A stretch of 64,000 bases of DNA from Actinoallomurus purpureus. Lineage in GTDB: Bacteria; Actinomycetota; Actinomycetes; Streptosporangiales; Streptosporangiaceae. The position numbers and the translations under genes are program-made. Location of the stretch: the NCBI RefSeq assembly GCF_024055795.1, contig NZ_JAMXMY010000011.1, forward strand, positions 124,001-188,000, in the 5' to 3' direction. Shown piece after piece: positions 1-9,937 of this stretch. The notes under the pieces were generated by a model. It saw nothing but the letters and a program-made list of their open reading frames with translations, was not told the DNA's origin and searched no databases. Each line of letters begins with the position of its first letter. The stretch's first letter is position 1.

Positions 1-1725
1 CCCCTGTCCGGAGTCGGCCCCGTTGAGCCGGTTCCCGACACGTTCACGCGTGAGGCTCCGAACGAGCCTCGTTGGTACAAGCACGCCGTGTTCTACGAGG
101 TGCTGATCCGGGGTTTCTACGATTCCACCGGCGACGGCACGGGTGACATCCGGGGACTCACCCAGAAACTCGACTATCTGCAGTGGCTCGGCATCGACTG
201 CATCTGGCTGCTGCCGATCTACCAGTCGCCGCTGCGCGACGGCGGGTACGACATCAGCGACTTCATGAAGATCCTCCCCGAGTTCGGCGATCTCGGCGAC
301 TTCGTGGAGCTCGTGGACGAGGCGCACAAGCGCGGCATCCGCGTCATCGCCGACCTGGTCATGAACCACACCAGCGACCAGCACCCGTGGTTCAAGGCGT
401 CCCAGGAGGACCCGGACGGGCCGTTCGGCGACTTCTACGTGTGGTCCGACACGGACGACAGCTACAAGGACGCCCGGATCATCTTCGTCGACACCGAGAC
501 GTCGAACTGGACGTACGACCCGGTGCGCGGCCAGTACTACTGGCACCGTTTCTTCAACCACCAGCCCGATCTGAACTTCGACAACCCCGCGGTTCAGGAG
601 GCCATGCTGGAGGTCCTGCGGTTCTGGCTGGACCTCGGCATCGACGGGTTCCGCCTGGACGCCGTGCCCTACCTGTACGAGCGCGAGGGCACCAACTGCG
701 AGAACCTCAAAGAGACCCACGACTACCTGAAAAAGGTCCGCAAGGAGGTCGACCGGCTGTACCCCGACCGGGTGCTGCTGGCCGAGGCGAACCAGTGGCC
801 CGCCGACGTCGTGGAGTACTTCGGCGACCCGGCGACGGGTGGCGACGAGTGCCACATGGCGTTCCACTTCCCGGTCATGCCGCGCATCTTCATGGCGGTG
901 CGCCGGGAGCAGCGCTACCCCATCTCCGAGATCATGGCGCAGACGCCGAAGATCCCGGAGAACGCCCAGTGGAGCATCTTCCTGCGCAACCACGACGAGC
1001 TCACGCTCGAGATGGTGACGGACGAAGAGCGCGACTACATGTACTCCGAGTACGCCAAGGACCCGCGGATGAAGGCCAACATCGGCATCCGCCGGCGCCT
1101 GGCGCCGCTCCTGGACAACGACCGCAACCAGCTGGAGCTGTTCACCGCCCTGCTGATGTCACTGCCCGGTTCGCCCGTCATCTACTACGGTGACGAGATC
1201 GGCATGGGCGACAACATCTGGCTCGGCGACCGCGACGGCGTGCGTACGCCCATGCAGTGGACCCCGGACCGCAACGCCGGCTTCTCGGCGTGCGACCCGG
1301 CCCGGCTCTACCTGCCGGTCATCATGGATCCGATCTACGGATACCAGGCGATCAACATCGAGTCGCAGCAGAACAACACCGGGTCGCTGCTGCACTGGAC
1401 GCGCAAGATGATCGAGATCCGCAAGCGGCACCCGGTCTTCGGCGTCGGCGACTACACCGAGCTGACCGCCTCGAACCCCAGCGTGCTGGCGTTCGTGCGG
1501 GAGTACGGAGAGGACCGCGTGCTGTGCGTCAACAACCTCTCGCGCTTCCCCCAGCCGGTCGAGCTCGACCTGCGGCGATTCAAGGGTGTCAACCCCGTCG
1601 AGTGCATGGGAGGGGTGCAATTCCCCCCAATTGGGGAGCTCCCGTATCTTCTGACACTTCCTGGGCATGGTTTCTACTGGTTCCTCCTGTCCCCGAACCC
1701 CGGGGGTGATGGCGAACAGCCATGA
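1..1725 (+). CDS. treS: Trehalose synthase (maltose alpha-D-glucosyltransferase), 5' end outside window
   Basis: GH13 enzyme that interconverts maltose and trehalose; with maltokinase it feeds maltose-1-phosphate to the GlgE glucan pathway in the cytoplasm. The frame is open from base 1, and no ATG/GTG precedes the GTG at 88; the residues before it ([11 protein letters not shown]) already belong to the family, so the true start lies upstream of the window. Visible motifs: [29 protein letters not shown] with the nucleophile Asp, LLAEANQWP with the acid/base Glu, and FLRNHDE. The C-terminus ([16 protein letters not shown]) is typical of TreS. Mycobacterial TreS is about 600 residues; 574 are visible here. 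The maltokinase gene follows 37 bp downstream, as in most actinobacteria. Confidence 0.96.
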   Translation, partial: PLSGVGPVEPVPDTFTREAPNEPRWYKHAVFYEVLIRGFYDSTGDGTGDIRGLTQKLDYLQWLGIDCIWLLPIYQSPLRDGGYDISDFMKILPEFGDLGDFVELVDEAHKRGIRVIADLVMNHTSDQHPWFKASQEDPDGPFGDFYVWSDTDDSYKDARIIFVDTETSNWTYDPVRGQYYWHRFFNHQPDLNFDNPAVQEAMLEVLRFWLDLGIDGFRLDAVPYLYEREGTNCENLKETHDYLKKVRKEVDRLYPDRVLLAEANQWPADVVEYFGDPATGGDECHMAFHFPVMPRIFMAVRREQRYPISEIMAQTPKIPENAQWSIFLRNHDELTLEMVTDEERDYMYSEYAKDPRMKANIGIRRRLAPLLDNDRNQLELFTALLMSLPGSPVIYYGDEIGMGDNIWLGDRDGVRTPMQWTPDRNAGFSACDPARLYLPVIMDPIYGYQAINIESQQNNTGSLLHWTRKMIEIRKRHPVFGVGDYTELTASNPSVLAFVREYGEDRVLCVNNLSRFPQPVELDLRRFKGVNPVECMGGVQFPPIGELPYLLTLPGHGFYWFLLSPNPGGDGEQP

Positions 1726-1762
1726 CGCCGACACAGGAGGCACAGGCGAGGTGACATAGTCA

Positions 1763-3145
1763 GTGCGGCTGGAACGACTCGACGACCTGTTGATGGACTG
1801 GCTTCCGCGCCAGCGCTGGTTCGCGGGCAAGGATCGAGGGATCAACGGGATCTCGGTCCTGTCCGACACGGAACTGGTCGAGGGTGACCCCGCGCTGCAC
1901 CATGTCGTCATCGCCGTGCACCAGGACGGGGGCACCGACCGTTACCAGGTGCCCCTGGGAGTGCGCAGCGAGCTGCCCGGCCGATTGGAGTACGCCGCGA
2001 TCGGGCAGCTCGACGACGAGACACACCTGTACGACGCCGTGCACGACCCCGAGCTGACCCGGGCCTGGCTGGAGAACATGGCCGGCAACGTCGACGTCGG
2101 CCCCCTGGCGTTCCGCTCGATCACCGGCATCGACACCGAACTCGACAGCTTCGCCAGCCCCGCCGAGCAGAGCAACACCTCCCTGATCTACGGCGACGCC
2201 TACATCTGCAAGCTGTTCCGCCGGCTCACACCCGGCATCAACCCCGACCTCGAACTCAGCCTCGGCCTGGTGCGGGCCGGCAGCAAGCACGTCCCGGAGC
2301 TGTACGGCTGGTTCTCCAGCGACCTCGACGGCACGCTGTCCACGCTCGCGATGATGTCGGAGTTCCTGCGCAGTGGGACCGACGGCTGGCAACTGGCGGG
2401 CACCAGCGTCCGCGACCTGTACGCCGAGGCCGACCTGCGCGCCGACGAGGTCGGCGGCGACTTCGCCGGTGAGTCCGAACGGCTCGGCGCCGCGACCGCC
2501 GAGGTCCACCGCGACCTGGCCGGCGCATTCGGCACCGGCGAGATGATGCCCGCGGAGGTACGCGCGGTCTCCGAACAGATGGGCGCCCGCCTCGACGAGA
2601 CCTGCGCCGCCGTCCCACAGCTCACGCCGTACGCCGGGCGGCTCACCGACGCCTTCGACGCGCTGGCCGAGCTGGACGCCCCCTTGGTCGTGCAGCGTGT
2701 GCACGGGGACTACCACCTCGGCCAGGTGATGCGCACCGACTCCGGCTGGATGCTGCTCGACTTCGAGGGCGAGCCCGCCAAGCCCCTGGAGGAGCGCCGA
2801 GCGCGCGCCCACCCGCTGCGCGACGTCGCGGGGATGCTGCGCTCGTTCGACTACGCGGCCCGTCACCTGCTGGTCAACGGGCAGGTCATGGGCGGCGACC
2901 GCGACCAGCTGGAGTTCCGCGCCCAGGAGTGGGCCGACCGCAACCGGGCCGCCTTCTGCCGCGGCTACGCCGAGGCGGGTGGCATCGACCCGGCCTCGCA
3001 CGAGGTCGTCCTGCGCGCGTTCGAGTTCGACAAGGCCGTCTACGAGGTCCTGTACGAGGCGCGCAACCGGCCCTCCTGGCTGCCGATCCCGCTCGACTCC
3101 ATCGCCGCCCTCAGCACCCGCCCCGAATCGGGCTACCTGACCTAG
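1763..3145 (+). CDS. mak: Maltokinase
   Basis: ATP-dependent kinase that makes maltose-1-phosphate from the maltose released by TreS. It is 460 residues, the usual length. It has an aminoglycoside-phosphotransferase-like fold: the catalytic loop HGDYHLGQ carries Asp316, followed by the metal-binding LLDFEGEP. The N-terminus (DWLPRQRWFAGKDR) is the conserved maltokinase cap. The GTG at 1763 is the first start in this frame after an in-frame TAG, and GAGGTGA (1748-1754) gives a Shine-Dalgarno site 8 nt upstream. It follows treS closely and is probably co-transcribed. glgB, often the next gene in this pathway, is displaced by about 3.6 kb. Confidence 0.95.
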   Translation: MRLERLDDLLMDWLPRQRWFAGKDRGINGISVLSDTELVEGDPALHHVVIAVHQDGGTDRYQVPLGVRSELPGRLEYAAIGQLDDETHLYDAVHDPELTRAWLENMAGNVDVGPLAFRSITGIDTELDSFASPAEQSNTSLIYGDAYICKLFRRLTPGINPDLELSLGLVRAGSKHVPELYGWFSSDLDGTLSTLAMMSEFLRSGTDGWQLAGTSVRDLYAEADLRADEVGGDFAGESERLGAATAEVHRDLAGAFGTGEMMPAEVRAVSEQMGARLDETCAAVPQLTPYAGRLTDAFDALAELDAPLVVQRVHGDYHLGQVMRTDSGWMLLDFEGEPAKPLEERRARAHPLRDVAGMLRSFDYAARHLLVNGQVMGGDRDQLEFRAQEWADRNRAAFCRGYAEAGGIDPASHEVVLRAFEFDKAVYEVLYEARNRPSWLPIPLDSIAALSTRPESGYLT

Positions 3146-3147
3146 CC

Positions 3148-3246
3148 AACTTCTCGGCCGTGAACGACCGAGCTTGTTGGCTCAGTCGGCCACACCGATT
3201 CATGCTCTCCGGCGCGACTGGCTGCCGCGTCCGGAGTCACATCCGC
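3148..3246. repeat. Relic resembling the 3' end of the TnpB element at 51.5 kb
   Basis: About 100 bp right after the mak stop matches 51548-51650, which lies just past the stop of the intact tnpB. Shared blocks include ACCGAGCTTG and CTGGCTG, with ATGCTC and GTCACATC at matching places. The central hairpin differs in sequence between copies, but each copy still pairs. No tnpB remnant is attached. Inference: a leftover or MITE-like end of the same transposon family. Confidence 0.6.
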
Positions 3247-3283
3247 CACATGTGTGCAGCGCGGGACCGTTGACAGGGCCCCA

Positions 3284-3303
3284 CGCCGGGGAATCCCCCG
3301 GCG
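3284..3303. terminator. Stem-loop downstream of mak
   Basis: CGCCGGGG (3284-3291) and CCCCGGCG (3296-3303) form an 8-bp stem with a 4-nt loop. There is no U-tract, which is common in actinomycetes. It is a candidate terminator for treS-mak. The rest of the 3247-3523 gap shows no supportable gene. Confidence 0.45.
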
Positions 3304-3523
3304 ACATCCGTCCGGTCAGCACCATCTGAGCCGTATCCCCGGCAAGCCGGTTCGTGCCTTGCAGGCTCGCGAACGGATGTGAGGAGGCTACCGGACCGCC
3401 GCGCGGCCCGGGGGCCAAATGCCCGGGGCTCCTCGCAAGGACAGCTGAATCGCGGAGAAAAGGCGACCGTAAGGTACGCCTGCATCGAGATTTGCGGTAC
3501 CGCACCTTCATTTCTGGATATGC

Positions 3524-3572
3524 GGGTCACCCCGTAGGGTTTCGGTCGGGTGGAAACCCTACGGGGTGACCC
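3524..3572. terminator. Perfect 19-bp inverted repeat ending the small minus-strand gene
   Basis: GGGTCACCCCGTAGGGTTT at 3524-3542 is repeated as its exact reverse complement at 3554-3572, around an 11-nt loop. It ends 1 bp before the stop codon of the minus-strand gene at 3574. It is most likely a strong, possibly bidirectional, terminator. A double-arm operator is less likely because no promoter reads away from it. Confidence 0.6.
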
Positions 3573-3573
3573 G

Positions 3574-3792
3574 TCATCCCGCGCCCTCGCCGGGATGTTC
3601 CTGTTCGGCGAGCAGGAGCCGGAGCGTCTCCGGCGCCTCGGCGGCCACGGTCATCGCGTGACCGGCCTGTATCTGCTGGTCGGTGAGGCTCCCCGACCGG
3701 GTCGCGTACCAGTGGCCCGCGTCGCTGCGCCAGACGACCCAGTCGGGAAAGTCGGTCTCTAATGTGGCCTTGACAACGGCGAAATCCGCCAT
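3574..3792 (-). CDS. Small conserved-looking protein of unknown function, divergent from a GntR gene
   Basis: 72 residues starting MADFAVVKATLE and containing FPDWVVWRSDAGHWYATR, an aromatic-rich pattern. No catalytic motif, signal peptide or membrane segment is visible. The ATG at 3792 is preferred because GAAGGGG lies 4 nt upstream on the minus strand; a GTG at 3816 would add 8 residues. It is transcribed away from the GntR gene 114 bp to the right. From memory, proteins of this kind often sit beside GntR or XRE regulators in actinomycetes, so a link to that regulator is inferred. The function is not recognised. Confidence 0.6.
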   Translation of the reverse strand: MADFAVVKATLETDFPDWVVWRSDAGHWYATRSGSLTDQQIQAGHAMTVAAEAPETLRLLLAEQEHPGEGAG

Positions 3793-3905
3793 TTTGCCCC
3801 TTCGCGCTGGAAACACCGCCTTCTGTATACGAAAGTGGGTCTGATACGTGAAGGTGTCAACCCGCCCGTAAGCGGAACGTCTCTGTATGGCTATGAGGAG
3901 GCAAG

Positions 3906-4664
3906 GTGGCGATCCTCCCCGCTTACGTCCGCATCGCCGGCGAACTCCGCGAGCTCATCCGCGACGGCACGTACCCGCCCGGATCGCGGCTGCCCACCAT
4001 CAGCCGGCTGTGCGAACTGCACGGCGTCTCGGAGATCGTCGTCCGCAACGCCTTCACCCTCCTGCGCACGGAGGGACTCATCGAGACGCGCCGGGGCGGC
4101 GGCACGCTCGTGCGCGGTCGCCCGCCGGCACGGCGGCTGGCCATGGAGCGCTACCGCGTCGAGACGGACCCCGGCGCGGTTCCCGCCACCTCATTCACCG
4201 TCGACCACCACATCACCTGGCGCGACTACCGTCTGGACCGGTCCTACTCCCGGCGGCGCGCCGACAAGGACCTTGCCGCGCTGTTCGAGGTGGAGCCGGG
4301 AGCCTTACTGCTGCGCCGCTACTTCGTGTTCTGGGCGCGCGGCGAACCCCAGCAGATCTCCACCAACTACCTGCCCTGGAGCCTGGTGGCCGGGACGCCG
4401 GTGTCCGACCCGGACCGTGAGCCGTGGCCGGGCGGCACGCCCGCCCAGCTCGCCTACCTGGGACATCCGGCCACCCGGGTGGAGGAGTCGGTGCGGTCGC
4501 GGATGCCCACCCCGGAGGAGGCCGACACGTTGCGCATGGCCCCCGGCGTCCCCGTGCTGGCCATCACCCGCCGCATGTTCTCCGGGGACCGGGTCCTCGA
4601 GGTATGCCACGACATCGTCCTGCCCGCGGACCGCGTCATCCTCGACTACTCCATCGATCTGTGA
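3906..4664 (+). CDS. GntR-family (HutC/UTRA type) transcriptional regulator
   Basis: 252-residue DNA-binding regulator. The N-terminal winged helix-turn-helix covers about residues 5-75 (IAGELRELIRDGTYPPGSRL, then EIVVRNAF and LIETRRGGGTLV). A C-terminal UTRA ligand domain covers about residues 85-250, with features such as LLLRRYFVFWARGEP and the closing HDIVLPADRVILDY. The start is the GTG at 3906, preceded by GAGGAGG (3895-3901). It diverges from the small gene at 3574-3792. The ligand and target cannot be read from the sequence; autoregulation from the shared intergenic region is likely for this family. Confidence 0.9.
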   Translation: MAILPAYVRIAGELRELIRDGTYPPGSRLPTISRLCELHGVSEIVVRNAFTLLRTEGLIETRRGGGTLVRGRPPARRLAMERYRVETDPGAVPATSFTVDHHITWRDYRLDRSYSRRRADKDLAALFEVEPGALLLRRYFVFWARGEPQQISTNYLPWSLVAGTPVSDPDREPWPGGTPAQLAYLGHPATRVEESVRSRMPTPEEADTLRMAPGVPVLAITRRMFSGDRVLEVCHDIVLPADRVILDYSIDL

Positions 4665-4774
4665 ACCGACTAGTACCCCGGACCCACGAAGCGCACCCCA
4701 TTATTAGGACCCCGGTCTCTAGCCGACCTCGGCGGCGAACCGCGACAGTCATTCGAGTGAAGCGGGGAGGCGCC

Positions 4775-5578
4775 ATGCGTTTCAACATCCTGGGCCAGCT
4801 GGAGTTGCGGGCCGACGGCCGAACCACATACGTCCGGGCTTCCAAGCACCGCACGCTCCTCACCGCGCTGCTCCTGCGACCGGGCAGCCTCGTACGGCTG
4901 GACTCGCTGGCCGCGGCGCTGTGGCCGGCCGGCCCGCCGGCATCCGGGGTCGCCAACATCCGCACGTACGTCCGTGAACTGCGGGGATTCCTCGGTTCCG
5001 CCGCGTCCCGGCTGGAGACGAGGGCGGGCGGCTACCTGCTCTCCGTCGGACCGGCCGAGGTGGACGCCCTGGAGTTCACCGCCCTCGCCCGTGAGGGGGA
5101 CGCGGCGCTGCGCCGCGGTGAGACGCAACGCGCGGCGGAGGCCCTCGTCCATGCCCTGGCCCTGTGGCGGGGCGAGGTGTGCGAGGACGTTCCGCCGTGG
5201 GGGGCGCTGACCGCGGAGGTCCTCCGGCTCACCGAGCAACGCCTCAGAGCCGCGGTCCAGCTCGGGGACGCCTGGCTCGCGCTCGGCCGGCACGCGGAGC
5301 TGATCGGTGAGCTGCGGCGGCTGATGGTCGAGCAGCCGCTGCACGAGCGGCTCCACGCGCAGCTCATGCTGGCGCTGTACCGCTCGGGCCGCCAGGCCGA
5401 CGCCTTCACCGTCTACCACGTGCTGCGCCTGAGGCTGATCGACGAGCTGGGCGTCGAGCCGGGTGGCGACCTGCGCCGGCTGTACGACCGGATGCTGCGG
5501 GGTGACTTCGACGGCCGGGACGACCCGTCGCCGTGCCACGGAAGGTGCGGCGCCGAGAGCCTCCTCGAGGCGGGATGA
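4775..5578 (+). CDS. SARP-type regulator (OmpR-like DNA-binding domain plus BTAD)
   Basis: 267-residue regulator of the Streptomyces antibiotic regulatory protein class. Residues 1-95 form the winged-helix domain (MRFNILGQLEL, then LLTALLLRPG, SLAAALWPAG and ANIRTYVRELR). Residues 100-245 form the bacterial transcriptional activation domain, ending in the family signature YRSGRQADAFTVYHVLRLRL followed by DELGVEPG. The ATG at 4775 is chosen because the protein fold begins there and AGCGGGGAGG lies just upstream; longer frames run antisense and lack a start signal. No biosynthetic cluster adjoins it. Such small SARPs usually activate secondary metabolism, so its target is probably elsewhere. 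Confidence 0.9.
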   Translation: MRFNILGQLELRADGRTTYVRASKHRTLLTALLLRPGSLVRLDSLAAALWPAGPPASGVANIRTYVRELRGFLGSAASRLETRAGGYLLSVGPAEVDALEFTALAREGDAALRRGETQRAAEALVHALALWRGEVCEDVPPWGALTAEVLRLTEQRLRAAVQLGDAWLALGRHAELIGELRRLMVEQPLHERLHAQLMLALYRSGRQADAFTVYHVLRLRLIDELGVEPGGDLRRLYDRMLRGDFDGRDDPSPCHGRCGAESLLEAG

Positions 5579-5665
5579 CGCCCTGACGGGCGGGGCGTTC
5601 GGTCGACGAAGGCCGGCCCGAGCCGGGCGCCGGCAAGAGGCCCTCGGCACCCGGCCGGTCTCCCG

Positions 5666-6562
5666 TCAGGAGGCCGACCAGTAGTAGAGGGCGTTGCCGA
5701 TGAGGCCGATCGGGCCGGCACCGTTCGTGGTGCTCTTCCAGGTCTTCCCGTTGTCGTGGGAGTACCTCATCTTCCAGCCGGTCATCTCCGGGCCCTTGTG
5801 CGGGAGCGCGCCGTGCTCCAGTGCCTGACCGGAGGCGTAGATGACCTTGTGCTTGGCGTCCATCCCGGTGGCCGCGCCACTGGTGACCATGTCATCGTCA
5901 CTGGCGCCGATCAGCGTCCAGTCGGTGCCCTGGTCGGACTGGGGGTTCTGCCCCGACCACTTGAGGAAGCCGCTGCCGGGGCGCATGTCGCTGCACTGTT
6001 TCCAGCGGTAGGCGACCGTGCAGGTCGTGGCCCAGTTGGTCCCGGTGAACGGGGTGCTGAGCGTCGCGACGTCCTCGATGTACAGGTACTTCGGCCACGC
6101 GTGGTCGGACGCCGCGCCGTACCTGCGGACCCCGGTGATGGCCGCGCGGACCACCAGGCCGCCCATCGAGTGCGCGACCACGTCGACCGACTTGCCGTAC
6201 TTGGAGTAGTGGTCGTAGATGTCCCAGGCGAGCCGGCGGCCGAGCTCCTGGATCCTGCTGTTCAGGTCGCCGTCGAACTTTCGGGTGCAGTGGGTGTCCC
6301 CTTTGTAGTAGCCCCACGTGACGAAGTCCCCGGTCCAGCCCTTCTTGCGCATGGCGGACTGCGCGGCTCCCCAGGCCGACGTGCAGTCGTCGCCGCCGCC
6401 ATTGACGTCGCTGTGCACGAGGTCGCTGCCGTGGACGAAGTACACCGCCTCGTTCCTGCTGTTGTTCCGCGGCGGCGTGGCGGCGCTCGCGACTCCCTGG
6501 GTCCCCGCGAGCAGCGTTCCGGCGGCAGCCGCCGCGGTCAGGCCCCGCATGATTCGTCGCAT
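5666..6562 (-). CDS. Secreted alpha/beta-hydrolase (lipase-like)
   Basis: 298 residues with a clear signal peptide (arginines at 2-3, hydrophobic core, cleavage near ASAATPP, about residue 28). The mature protein has an alpha/beta-hydrolase fold: YFVHGSD as the oxyanion-hole strand and the lipase box AHSMGG carrying the nucleophile Ser. Several cysteines (DDCTSAW, THCTRKF, TTCTVAY, KQCSDM) suggest disulfides in an exported enzyme. It resembles bacterial secreted triacylglycerol lipases or esterases, but the substrate is unknown. It is convergent with the SARP gene and divergent from glgB. The start ATG is at 6562. Confidence 0.8.
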   Translation of the reverse strand: MRRIMRGLTAAAAAGTLLAGTQGVASAATPPRNNSRNEAVYFVHGSDLVHSDVNGGGDDCTSAWGAAQSAMRKKGWTGDFVTWGYYKGDTHCTRKFDGDLNSRIQELGRRLAWDIYDHYSKYGKSVDVVAHSMGGLVVRAAITGVRRYGAASDHAWPKYLYIEDVATLSTPFTGTNWATTCTVAYRWKQCSDMRPGSGFLKWSGQNPQSDQGTDWTLIGASDDDMVTSGAATGMDAKHKVIYASGQALEHGALPHKGPEMTGWKMRYSHDNGKTWKSTTNGAGPIGLIGNALYYWSAS

Positions 6563-6792
6563 CTACGCCACTACCTCCGGCCATGCGCAGCCGCGTCCGG
6601 TATGGCGGCTGTCTCCGCGCTCGCGCGGCGATCATGGCCGGGGCTCATACATTGGCCGTACAGTCCGGATACAGAGCCAGGCCGCCCACGGGGCGGCGGC
6701 CGGGTGGAGATCCGACCCCGCCGGAGGATTAGTCACCGGTGGTCGGGCAGGCTTAGGAAGACGTGGCACACGAGAACCACCTGAGGAGCGTC

Positions 6793-8994
6793 ATGGCGCG
6801 GGTCACCCACGATGAGATCGACCGGTTGATCGGCGGAGATCACCACGACCCCCACAGCGTGCTCGGCGCCCATCCGGGGCGTGACGGCGTCACCGTGCGG
6901 GCGTTGCGGCCGCTGGCCTCGAGCGTGGAGGTGGTCCTCTCCGGCGGTGCCCGGCACCCGATGCGTCACGTGCACGAAGGCGTCTTCGCGGTCACGCTGC
7001 CGGCCGGCGCCACCCTGGCCGGCGGGGAGCCCCAGGCGGTGCCGGACTACCGGCTCGCGGTCGCCTACGACGACGGGCCCGAGCTCCTGCAGGACGACCC
7101 GTACCGGCACCTGCCGAGCCTCGGCGAGCTCGACCTCCACCTGATCGGCGAGGGCCGCCACGAGGAGCTCTGGAAGGTCCTGGGCGCGCACACCCGCACG
7201 TACGCCTCCGTCTTCGGCACGGTGTCCGGCACGTCCTTCGCGGTCTGGGCCCCGAACGCCCGCGGGGTCCGGGTCATCGGCGACGTCAACCACTGGGACG
7301 GCCGGGCGCACCCGATGCGCTCGCTCGGCTCCACGGGCGTCTGGGAGCTGTTCATCCCGGGGATCGGCGACGGCACGAACTACAAGTTCGAGATCCTCGG
7401 CGCCGACCGGGTCTGGCGGCGCAAGGCCGACCCGATGGCGCGGTACGCCGAGAAGCCGCCCGCCACCGCGTCCACGGTCTTCACGTCCTCCTACGAGTGG
7501 GAGGACGACGAATGGATGACACGCCGCAAGTCGTACGACGCGCTGCACTCGCCGGTGAGCACGTACGAGGTGCACCTCGGCTCGTGGCGCGCGCACCTGG
7601 GCTACCGGGAGCTCGCCGACCAGCTGGTCGGCTACGTCACCGACATGGGCTTCACGCACGTGGAGTTCCTGCCGGTGTCCGAGCACCCGTTCGGGGGCTC
7701 GTGGGGCTACCAGGTCACGTCCTATTACGCCCCCACGTCGCGCTTCGGGAACCCCGACGACTTCCGCCACCTCGTGGACCGGTTTCACCAGGCCGGCATC
7801 GGCGTCATCATCGACTGGGTCCCGGGCCATTTCCCCAAGGACGAATGGGCCCTCGCCCGCTTCGACGGCACGCCGCTGTACGAGCACGCCGACCCGCGCA
7901 GGGGCGAGCAGAAGGACTGGGGCACCCTCATCTTCGACTTCGGCCGCGCGGAGGTCCGCAACTTCCTCGTCGCCAACGCCAACTACTGGCTGGAGGAGTT
8001 CCACATCGACGGGCTGCGCGTGGACGCCGTGGCCTCGATGCTCTACCTCGACTACTCCCGCGCCGAGGGCGAGTGGACACCGAACATCTACGGCGGCCGG
8101 GAGAACCTCGAGGCGATCGACTTCCTCAAGGAGATGAACGCCACCGTCTACAAGCGCTCCCCCGGCATCATGACGATCGCCGAGGAGTCCACCGCCTGGC
8201 CCGGCGTCTCGCGCCCCACCCACCTGGGCGGGCTCGGCTTCGGGTTCAAGTGGAACATGGGCTGGATGCACGACACGCTGGCCTACCTCCAGCGCGACCC
8301 GCTCTACCGCGGCTACCACCACCACGAGATCACGTTCTCGATGGTGTACGCCTACTCGGAGAACTACGTGCTGCCGCTGTCGCACGACGAGGTCGTGCAC
8401 GGCAAGGGCTCCCTGCTGGGCAAGATGCCCGGTGACGAGTGGCAGCGGTTCGCGAACCTCCGGACGCTGCTGGCGTTCATGTGGGCGCATCCGGGCAAGC
8501 AGCTGCTGTTCATGGGGCAGGAGTTCGGCCAGGGCGCCGAATGGGCCGAGTCCCGTTCCCTCGACTGGTGGCTGCTGGACGAGGCCGAGAACAACTACCA
8601 CGTCGGCGTACGGCGGCTGGTCCGCGACATGAACCGCGCCTACACGGCCTCACCCCAGTTGTGGACGATGGACGCCGACCCGGAGGGCTTCCGCTGGATC
8701 GCCGCGGACGACGTCGCGGGCAACGTCATCTCCTTCCTCCGCTACGCCCCCGACGGTTCGCCGCTCGCGTGCGTCGTCAACTTCTCCGGCCTGCCCCACG
8801 AGGACTACCGGCTCGGCCTGCCGCGCGCGGGACGCTGGCGCGAGGTGGTCAACACCGACGCGTACGACTACGGCGGCAGCGGCGTCGGCAACCTCGGTCA
8901 GGTCGAGGCGGTCGACGAGCCCAGCCACGGACTGCCGGCCTCGGCTCGCCTCCGGGTCCCCCCGCTCGGCGCCGTCTGGCTCGCCCTGGAGTGA
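6793..8994 (+). CDS. glgB: 1,4-alpha-glucan branching enzyme
   Basis: GH13 enzyme that makes alpha-1,6 branches in glycogen or GlgE-derived glucan. At 733 residues it matches the family length. Order: N-terminal module ([11 protein letters not shown]), CBM48 ([20 protein letters not shown]), catalytic barrel with [18 protein letters not shown] (nucleophile Asp411), [10 protein letters not shown] (acid/base Glu464) and [13 protein letters not shown], then a C-terminal beta domain. The ATG at 6793 is chosen for its Shine-Dalgarno GAGGAG (6783-6788); a GTG at 6763 would add ten residues with a poorer site. It probably acts with TreS and Mak although unrelated genes separate them. Confidence 0.95.
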   Translation: MARVTHDEIDRLIGGDHHDPHSVLGAHPGRDGVTVRALRPLASSVEVVLSGGARHPMRHVHEGVFAVTLPAGATLAGGEPQAVPDYRLAVAYDDGPELLQDDPYRHLPSLGELDLHLIGEGRHEELWKVLGAHTRTYASVFGTVSGTSFAVWAPNARGVRVIGDVNHWDGRAHPMRSLGSTGVWELFIPGIGDGTNYKFEILGADRVWRRKADPMARYAEKPPATASTVFTSSYEWEDDEWMTRRKSYDALHSPVSTYEVHLGSWRAHLGYRELADQLVGYVTDMGFTHVEFLPVSEHPFGGSWGYQVTSYYAPTSRFGNPDDFRHLVDRFHQAGIGVIIDWVPGHFPKDEWALARFDGTPLYEHADPRRGEQKDWGTLIFDFGRAEVRNFLVANANYWLEEFHIDGLRVDAVASMLYLDYSRAEGEWTPNIYGGRENLEAIDFLKEMNATVYKRSPGIMTIAEESTAWPGVSRPTHLGGLGFGFKWNMGWMHDTLAYLQRDPLYRGYHHHEITFSMVYAYSENYVLPLSHDEVVHGKGSLLGKMPGDEWQRFANLRTLLAFMWAHPGKQLLFMGQEFGQGAEWAESRSLDWWLLDEAENNYHVGVRRLVRDMNRAYTASPQLWTMDADPEGFRWIAADDVAGNVISFLRYAPDGSPLACVVNFSGLPHEDYRLGLPRAGRWREVVNTDAYDYGGSGVGNLGQVEAVDEPSHGLPASARLRVPPLGAVWLALE

Positions 8995-9134
8995 CCCTTC
9001 TTCCTCCCGAAAAGGCCGTTGTGAGGAGGGCGGCGACGCCGCCATGATGGGGCGATGTTCGATGATCACCGGTGTCCGCCGCCCTCGCCGGGAGCATCCC
9101 TGCCCGTTACGCCCCCGTGGCCGGACGGTGACCG

Positions 9135-9800
9135 GTGACGTCGCTGTACCACCGCGTCGCGGGCGCGAGCCTGGAACGTCTGTCGGCCCTGAACGACGGC
9201 GTGTTCGCGATCGTGCTCACGTTGCTCGTGCTGGATCTGCACGTACCGGCGGCAAGGGTGATCCACCGGCAGCGGCCGCTCTGGAGCGGCGACGCGCTGT
9301 CCTCCGAGGGCGAGCTGTGGCATCTCCTCGGGGAGGTCGCGCCCAACCTGCTCACGTATCTGATGAGCTTCCTGACGCTGGGGATGTTCTACGTCGGCGC
9401 GCAGACGCTGTTCAACCACCTGCGGGGCAGCGACCGGAACTTCACCTGGCTGCATCTGACCTTCCTGCTCGGCGTCTCCCTCCTTCCCTTCACCACCGCC
9501 CTGCTGGCGAAGTTCATGACCTTCCGGATCGCCGTGGCCGTGTACTGGGTCAACCTGCTGGCGCTGGGCCTGTTGCTGCTGGCCGGCGTCCGGTACGCAC
9601 GGGCCGCCGGGCTACTCGACACCGAGCGGACACCCGGGTTCCAGCGGGCGTTCGAGCGCCGGATCGTGATCCCCCAGGTCCTGTACGCCACCGCGTTCGC
9701 GCTGTGCGTGGTCAACACCTACCTGAGCATCGCGCTGGTCGTGCTCCTGCAGCTCAACTCGGCGATCGCCCCGAACATCCGGCCGCTCAACCGGTTCTGA
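9135..9800 (+). CDS. TMEM175-family potassium channel-like membrane protein
   Basis: 221 residues. The first helix carries RLSALNDGVFAIVLTLLVLD, a clear form of the family signature (F/L-S-D-G-V-F-A-I-x-x-T-L-L-V-L) that lines the pore in TMEM175 channels. About six membrane segments are visible (near residues 20-38, 72-90, 106-125, 133-150, 177-195 and 197-212), as expected for the prokaryotic single-repeat form, which assembles as a tetramer. Known members conduct potassium; whether this one does is inferred. The start is the GTG at 9135, with no strong ribosome-binding site. It is monocistronic between glgB and the X-Pro peptidase. Confidence 0.8.
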   Translation: MTSLYHRVAGASLERLSALNDGVFAIVLTLLVLDLHVPAARVIHRQRPLWSGDALSSEGELWHLLGEVAPNLLTYLMSFLTLGMFYVGAQTLFNHLRGSDRNFTWLHLTFLLGVSLLPFTTALLAKFMTFRIAVAVYWVNLLALGLLLLAGVRYARAAGLLDTERTPGFQRAFERRIVIPQVLYATAFALCVVNTYLSIALVVLLQLNSAIAPNIRPLNRF

Positions 9801-9937
9801 CCCGCCGTGCCCGCCGACCAGGAGCGGTCGGTCGTCGTTCCAAGCCGCCGCAGTGAGTGGGGCCACATGTGGCAATGGTGCTTGTGGTGCGGCGGTGCAC
9901 TGCGAGAGATTTCGCGCGCAACCTCAGGAGGTAGCGC

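Noticed and set aside
3247-3523. Possible riboswitch or small RNA in the gap after mak
   Set aside because: Several short palindromes are present (for example GCGGTACCGC at about 3494-3503), but I could not match a known riboswitch core or a downstream gene in the right orientation.
6733-8601. Minus-strand open frame of 622 codons
   Set aside because: Antisense to glgB.
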